Shown here in pieces: positions 5,910 through 9,294 of a DNA stretch of 9,294 nt (position 1 is its first letter; each line of letters begins with the position of its first letter). Origin of the DNA: a bacterium (lineage in GTDB: Bacteria; Chloroflexota; Dormibacteria; UBA8260; Bog-877); the NCBI GenBank assembly GCA_021791455.1, contig JAJYWM010000421.1, positions 1 to 9,294 of the forward strand. Direction: 5' to 3'. The notes below the pieces were generated by a model. The model had not been told where the DNA came from. It ran no database searches and worked only from the letters and a program-made list of their open reading frames with translations. The position numbers and the translations under genes are program-made.

Positions 5910-7217
5910 ATGGAAACGCCGCCACCCGCCGACGAAGCGGCGGAGGCCAGTCAGCTCGCAAGCCGAGGGCGGGATATCCGGAGGTCACTCTCCGGTGCGA
6001 CCGTGCGCCACAACTTCCTCTACCTGGTTGGGATCGGGGGTTCCGGGGCGGGGGTCCTGGTAGCCCAGTCCTACGGCGCCCATCACCTATCCACGGCGGC
6101 AAACGGGGCATCCACGTCAGTGGTGGCCGTCCTCAACCTCCTGTACACGACCACGTATGTGGTGGCGGCCGGGTGCGCACGGGATGTGGCCGCCGCCGCC
6201 GCCCAGGGCCTGGCCGCGGAGTCACAGTGGCACCGTCTACGGCAGAGCACTTGGCGGCTGGGTCTCGTGCTGGGCGGGGCGATGATCCCAATCGACGTCG
6301 TCCTGGCGCTCCTGCTTCACCTCCAGGATCCCTGGATCCTGTCCCTGACCGTCGCCGCCGGCCCCATCGCGGCGATCGGAGGCGCTCAGCGAGGGTACCT
6401 GCAGGGCGCGCGCGAGTTCGGCCGCCTCGCCATCAACTTTCTCGCCTACGGCCTCACCATGGTGGTGCTGTCCGTCGTCTTACTGCAACTGGGCCTGGGC
6501 CCGATAGCTGTGCCCCTGGCCTCAGTTGCCGGCGCCCTTGGGTCGGCCGCCTACCCCTGGCACCGGAGGACGGAGCCGCCGCCGCACGCGGCCCGCTCAG
6601 GACCGCTGGTGGATGCAACGGTCCTGGCTGGGGCCGCGACGGCGCCGATATTCAACAACATAGACGTGGTGGCGGCGCGTCACGTCCTCACCCCAACCGC
6701 GGCGGGACTCTATTCCGGCCTATCGGTAATGGGCAAGATTCTCTTCTTCGGTACCAGCAGTCTGAGCGCCGTGATGTATCCTCGCATCGCGGCTGCGGCG
6801 AGCCCACGGGACCGCCGTCGGCTGTTGGCCCAAACTGCCTCCGTACTCCTCATCGTCGACCTGGTCGTGCTGGGCGCCTACGCCACCCTGGCCCATCCCC
6901 TGCTGGGAATCATCCTTGGTCGCCGCTATGAGGCGGACGCAGGACTGCTGGTGCTGTTCAGCACTGGCATAGTGGGCCTCACCGTCGTGAACCTTCTCGT
7001 CTACTACAGCATGGGGTCCCGCCATCGCAGCTTCGCGCTGGTCCCCGGGGTCGGTGTCCCGATCCTGATCGGGTGGCTCTTCACGAGCCCGCCGGAACTG
7101 GCGGCGTTCGTGCCCCGAATAGCCTCCGCCCTATTGGTGTTGGCCGCCTTGGAGGCACTGGTGGTCCTTCCCGGCCTGCTCAGGCAACCGGCCCGGCGCC
7201 CAGCAGCGGGTCGCTAG
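5910..7217 (+). CDS. Multi-pass membrane protein, MOP-superfamily (polysaccharide/lipid flippase-like)
   Basis: A 435-residue protein with a short charged N-terminus (1-33) and about twelve hydrophobic segments, near 36-55, 67-88, 114-136, 142-158, 172-193, 197-215, 234-250, 264-291, 307-328, 344-366, 374-392 and 404-424. Length, segment spacing, the stretch FNNIDVVAARHVLTPTAAGLYSG (parts of 248-270) before the mid-protein helix, and VMYPRIA (288-294) resemble Wzx/PST-type exporters of lipid-linked sugars in the MOP superfamily. The substrate cannot be told from sequence, and no glycosyltransferase or ligase lies nearby. It is the only plus-strand gene, set between nuoD and nuoE, and shares CTAG at its stop with nuoD. 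Base composition looks like its neighbours, so no clear sign of recent transfer. A MATE-type or other MOP transporter remains possible. Confidence 0.8.
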   Translation: METPPPADEAAEASQLASRGRDIRRSLSGATVRHNFLYLVGIGGSGAGVLVAQSYGAHHLSTAANGASTSVVAVLNLLYTTTYVVAAGCARDVAAAAAQGLAAESQWHRLRQSTWRLGLVLGGAMIPIDVVLALLLHLQDPWILSLTVAAGPIAAIGGAQRGYLQGAREFGRLAINFLAYGLTMVVLSVVLLQLGLGPIAVPLASVAGALGSAAYPWHRRTEPPPHAARSGPLVDATVLAGAATAPIFNNIDVVAARHVLTPTAAGLYSGLSVMGKILFFGTSSLSAVMYPRIAAAASPRDRRRLLAQTASVLLIVDLVVLGAYATLAHPLLGIILGRRYEADAGLLVLFSTGIVGLTVVNLLVYYSMGSRHRSFALVPGVGVPILIGWLFTSPPELAAFVPRIASALLVLAALEALVVLPGLLRQPARRPAAGR

Positions 7218-8500
7218 CGATCGATGTCGCCCAAGATGATGTCGATCGACCCGACCACCGCCACCACGTCGGCCACCATCTCATCTTGGACCATGTACGA
7301 GAGGGCCGAGAGGTTGCTGAAAGAGGGCCCGCGAACCTTGCACCTGTAGGGGCGATTCCCACCGTCGCTAACCATCAGGAACCCGAGTTCGCCGCGGGCG
7401 CTCTCCACAGCTGAGTAGACGCGGCCGACCGGAGGCCGGAAACCCTCGGTGCTGATCTTGAAGTGGTGAATCAATGACTCCATTGAATTGTCAATTTCAG
7501 CTCTTGGAGGGAGTACCACCTTGCGATCGGGAGTGTTCACGGGCCCACCGGGCAACGCCTCGACCGCCTGCTTCACGATTCGGCACGCCTCCCGCATTTC
7601 CCGGACCCGCACTAGGTAGCGGTCGTAGACATCACCGCGTACACCCACTGGTACGTCGAAATCGAAGTGGTCGTAGCTGGAGTACGGCGCCGCCTTGCGG
7701 ACGTCGTAGGGCACCCCGGATCCCCTGAGCGTCGCCCCGGAACACCCGAAGGAGATGGCCGTGGCCGCGTCCATGACCCCGAGCCCGATCGTCCTCTGGC
7801 GGAAGATTGGATTAGATGTCAGCAGTCCCTCGTATTCGTCGACCCGCGACGGGAACTCCGCGACAAAGGCTCTCACCATGGGGACGAACTCTTCTGGCAC
7901 GTCGGCCATCAGCCCCCCCACACGGATGAAGCTGGTCATCATCCGAACCCCAGAGATCCACTCCATTATGTCCAGCACCTTGTCCCGCTCCCGCCAGCAA
8001 TACATGAATGCCGTCGTGGCGCCGATGTCCATGGCGTGAGTTCCAAGCCAGATGAGGTGGCTGGCAATGCGGGAAAGCTCGGCCACGATGACCCGGATGT
8101 ACTGTCCCCGCGGAGGCACCTCCACCCCCAGCAGCTTCTCCGCAGCCAACGCGAACCCCAAGTTGTTGATCGGAGGGGCGAGATAGTCCATCCGGTCGGT
8201 GAGGGGAATGCACTGTTGGTAGGTATGCGACTCAAAGCTCTTCTCAAAGCCGGTGTGCAGATAGCCAATGTCGGGCTTGCAGGCTCTAACCCGCTCTCCA
8301 TCCAGGCTCAGGACCAGCCGGAGCACACCATGAGTCGCAGGATGTTGCGGCCCCATGTTGATCTCGAGGAGCTCCTCGCCAACCTCGATCTTGTCCAGGA
8401 ACTCTCCCTGTCCGCCCGGGTGGATCCTTGGAACCCCCTCTTGGCGCGGGACCCGATTCGGTAGAGTGCCGTCGCCCCGTATTGGCGGAAGGATCGCCAT
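7214..8500 (-). CDS. nuoD: NADH-quinone oxidoreductase subunit D (49 kDa-type)
   Basis: Connecting-arm subunit that forms the quinone reduction site together with NuoB and NuoH; it descends from the large subunit of [NiFe] hydrogenases. It has 428 residues. After about 40 poorly conserved N-terminal residues come MGPQHPATHGVLRL (49-62), GYLHTGFEK (79-87), DIGATTAFMYCWRERDKVLD (parts of 158-177) and the terminal GSIDIILGDIDR (417-428). By comparison with Thermus and bovine subunits, H57 and Y94 correspond to the quinone-headgroup pair, and both are present. The ATG at 8500 overlaps the nuoC stop as TGATG, with GGAGCGG upstream. Unusually, nuoE does not follow directly: a plus-strand gene intervenes and its stop overlaps the nuoD TAG. 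Confidence 0.97.
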   Translation of the reverse strand: MAILPPIRGDGTLPNRVPRQEGVPRIHPGGQGEFLDKIEVGEELLEINMGPQHPATHGVLRLVLSLDGERVRACKPDIGYLHTGFEKSFESHTYQQCIPLTDRMDYLAPPINNLGFALAAEKLLGVEVPPRGQYIRVIVAELSRIASHLIWLGTHAMDIGATTAFMYCWRERDKVLDIMEWISGVRMMTSFIRVGGLMADVPEEFVPMVRAFVAEFPSRVDEYEGLLTSNPIFRQRTIGLGVMDAATAISFGCSGATLRGSGVPYDVRKAAPYSSYDHFDFDVPVGVRGDVYDRYLVRVREMREACRIVKQAVEALPGGPVNTPDRKVVLPPRAEIDNSMESLIHHFKISTEGFRPPVGRVYSAVESARGELGFLMVSDGGNRPYRCKVRGPSFSNLSALSYMVQDEMVADVVAVVGSIDIILGDIDR

Positions 8501-9102
8501 CAGGGCCGCTCCACAGAGCCCCGGATGGCCCCTGGAAGGTACTCGGGCCTATCCTGCGGAGAGAGAGCCCACTCCAAGTTGTGCGTGAAGGCGACCGGCT
8601 CACCGAAGGACACGTAGTCCTTCCGAAGGGGGTGTCCCTCCCAATCATCCGGGAGGAGAATCCTGGTGAGGTTGGGGTGGTTGACGATCCTCAGCCCAAA
8701 GAGGTCGTAGCACTCCCGCTCGTGCCACTCCATGCCGGGGAACACGGCTGCTAGCGAGGGCACCTCGTCGAGTTCGGAGGCGCCGACCACCAGCGTTATT
8801 AGGTCGTTGTGAACCAGGGACCGCAGCAGGTACTCCACCTGAAATCGGGGGTCGCGCTCGGGCCAGTCGACGCAGGTCATGGTGACCGGCATCTCGTAGG
8901 CCCCCCGCGGGTCATCGCGGAGCGCCACCGCGACGTCGACCAGTCTGTCCATCGGAATTCTGGCGGTCACCTGCGCATGCTCGACGGATACGTCGAGTTG
9001 GGCGGGGTCGACGAGCTCTCTTATCACCACCAGGGCACGCTCACCCTCGATCGCAGGCTGAGCAGAAGGCGGACCGGACGTGGGTCGCCGCGACGGTGGC
9101 AC
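8500..9102 (-). CDS. nuoC: NADH-quinone oxidoreductase subunit C (30 kDa-type)
   Basis: Connecting-arm subunit without cofactors that packs against NuoD. From the GTG at 9102 it has 200 residues. The first 22 or so are Pro/Ser-rich and variable; the 30 kDa fold follows, ending in the family signature ERECYDLFGL (128-137), then NHPNLTRILLPDDWEGHPLRKDY (parts of 141-163). The frame is open to 9195, but those codons lie inside nuoB and show no similarity. The GTG at 9102 begins two nucleotides after the nuoB stop and has AGGGAG five nucleotides upstream, so I chose it. nuoC and nuoD are separate here, not fused as in E. coli. The stop overlaps the nuoD start. Confidence 0.94.
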   Translation of the reverse strand: MPPSRRPTSGPPSAQPAIEGERALVVIRELVDPAQLDVSVEHAQVTARIPMDRLVDVAVALRDDPRGAYEMPVTMTCVDWPERDPRFQVEYLLRSLVHNDLITLVVGASELDEVPSLAAVFPGMEWHERECYDLFGLRIVNHPNLTRILLPDDWEGHPLRKDYVSFGEPVAFTHNLEWALSPQDRPEYLPGAIRGSVERP

Positions 9103-9104
9103 GA

Positions 9105-9294
9105 CTACTCCCTGAGACTGGCCACCGGCGTGGCAGCGATCTTCTTTTGCAGCTTTATGACCGCATCGAGAAGGCCCTCGGGTCGAGGGGGGCACCCGGG
9201 TATGTAGACGTCAACGGGCACCACTTTGTCCACCCCCTGGATGATGGCATAGTTGTTGAAGATCCCCCCGCAGGAGGCGCATGCTCCCATGGAG
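9105..9294 (-). CDS. nuoB: NADH-quinone oxidoreductase subunit B (partial, 5' end outside window)
   Basis: Carrier of the terminal cluster N2, which hands electrons to quinone. Only the last 62 or so residues are inside the window; the frame is open through the right edge, so the ATG at 9290 is internal. [10 protein letters not shown] and [18 protein letters not shown] are the C-terminal family motifs, containing two of the four expected cluster cysteines. The tandem-cysteine pair would lie upstream, outside the window. In the first motif a Cys takes the place of the Ser seen in E. coli (GACANSGG there), giving an additional nearby cysteine. TAG ends the gene two nucleotides before the nuoC GTG. 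Confidence 0.95.
   Translation of the reverse strand, partial: SMGACASCGGIFNNYAIIQGVDKVVPVDVYIPGCPPRPEGLLDAVIKLQKKIAATPVASLRE
9108..9113 (-). promoter_or_regulatory. Ribosome binding site of nuoC
   Basis: AGGGAG on the minus strand in the last codons of nuoB, five nucleotides before the GTG at 9102. It sets the nuoC start against the longer frame to 9195. Confidence 0.75.

Noticed and set aside
5741..5911. An N-terminal extension of NuoE back to the ATG at 5911, facing the flippase ATG in one CATG
   Set aside because: The 57 extra residues lack family similarity, NuoE already has normal length from 5740, and the extension would leave no promoter space between divergent genes.
5768..6931. 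A 387-codon plus-strand open frame overlapping the flippase-like gene
   Set aside because: It is Arg/Gly/Pro-rich with no membrane segments or motifs, as expected for an out-of-frame reading of GC-rich coding DNA. The other frame gives a coherent multi-pass membrane protein.
7241..7250. A perfect 10-bp palindrome GTCGATCGAC with nearby GATGTCG repeats, considered as a terminator or recombination site
   Set aside because: It lies in the conserved nuoD codons for the terminal SIDIILGDIDR segment, so amino-acid constraint explains both the repeats and the palindrome; there is no T-tract.
7667..8464. A 265-codon plus-strand open frame opposite nuoD
   Set aside because: It is antisense to conserved nuoD codons, His/Arg/Pro-rich and without any recognisable domain.
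9103..9195. A longer NuoC starting at 9195 inside nuoB
   Set aside because: The extra residues are unlike NuoC, and the GTG at 9102 has a good ribosome binding site right after the nuoB stop.

Overview
The window is GC-rich bacterial DNA carrying most of a respiratory complex I (NADH:quinone oxidoreductase, nuo) gene cluster on the minus strand. Read 5' to 3' on that strand, the order is nuoB (3' end only, cut by the right edge), nuoC, nuoD, a foreign interval, nuoE, nuoF, nuoG, nuoH, nuoI and nuoJ (5' part only, cut by the left edge). nuoA should lie beyond the right edge and nuoK-N beyond the left edge. Separate nuoC and nuoD genes, classical order, frequent GTG starts, a NuoG shorter than the E. 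coli one and a long low-complexity NuoI tail suggest a free-living, aerobically respiring, high-GC bacterium. An actinobacterial, Chloroflexota-like or neighbouring uncultured lineage would fit, but the sequence alone does not fix the phylum.

Region by region: 9294-7214 (minus) holds nuoB-C-D, tightly packed, with a 2-nt gap and then a TGATG overlap. 7217-5910 (plus) holds one gene in the opposite orientation, a roughly 12-TM protein resembling polysaccharide/lipid flippases of the MOP superfamily. It fills the whole gap between nuoD and nuoE: its TAG stop shares a CTAG with the nuoD stop. 5909-5741 is a short noncoding stretch between the divergent flippase and nuoE starts. 5740-1 (minus) holds nuoE-F-G-H-I-J, coupled by ATGA, TAA/GTG, GTGA and ATGA junctions, with one 37-nt gap between nuoH and nuoI.

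Together the genes encode the NADH-oxidising arm (NuoE, F, G), the connecting arm (NuoB, C, D, I) and part of the membrane arm (NuoH, J). All cluster ligands that can be checked are present: the 2Fe-2S sites of NuoE and NuoG, the FMN/NADH site and N3 of NuoF, the 4Fe-4S sites of NuoG including the extra N7-type set, and two 4Fe-4S sites in NuoI. The complex therefore looks functional.

The unusual points are the antisense flippase gene splitting the operon, which probably forces nuoE-J to have its own promoter, and a dispersed-repeat-like palindrome that encodes the last residues of NuoG just upstream of the nuoH ribosome binding site. I found no RNA genes, CRISPR array, insertion sequence or convincing terminator.
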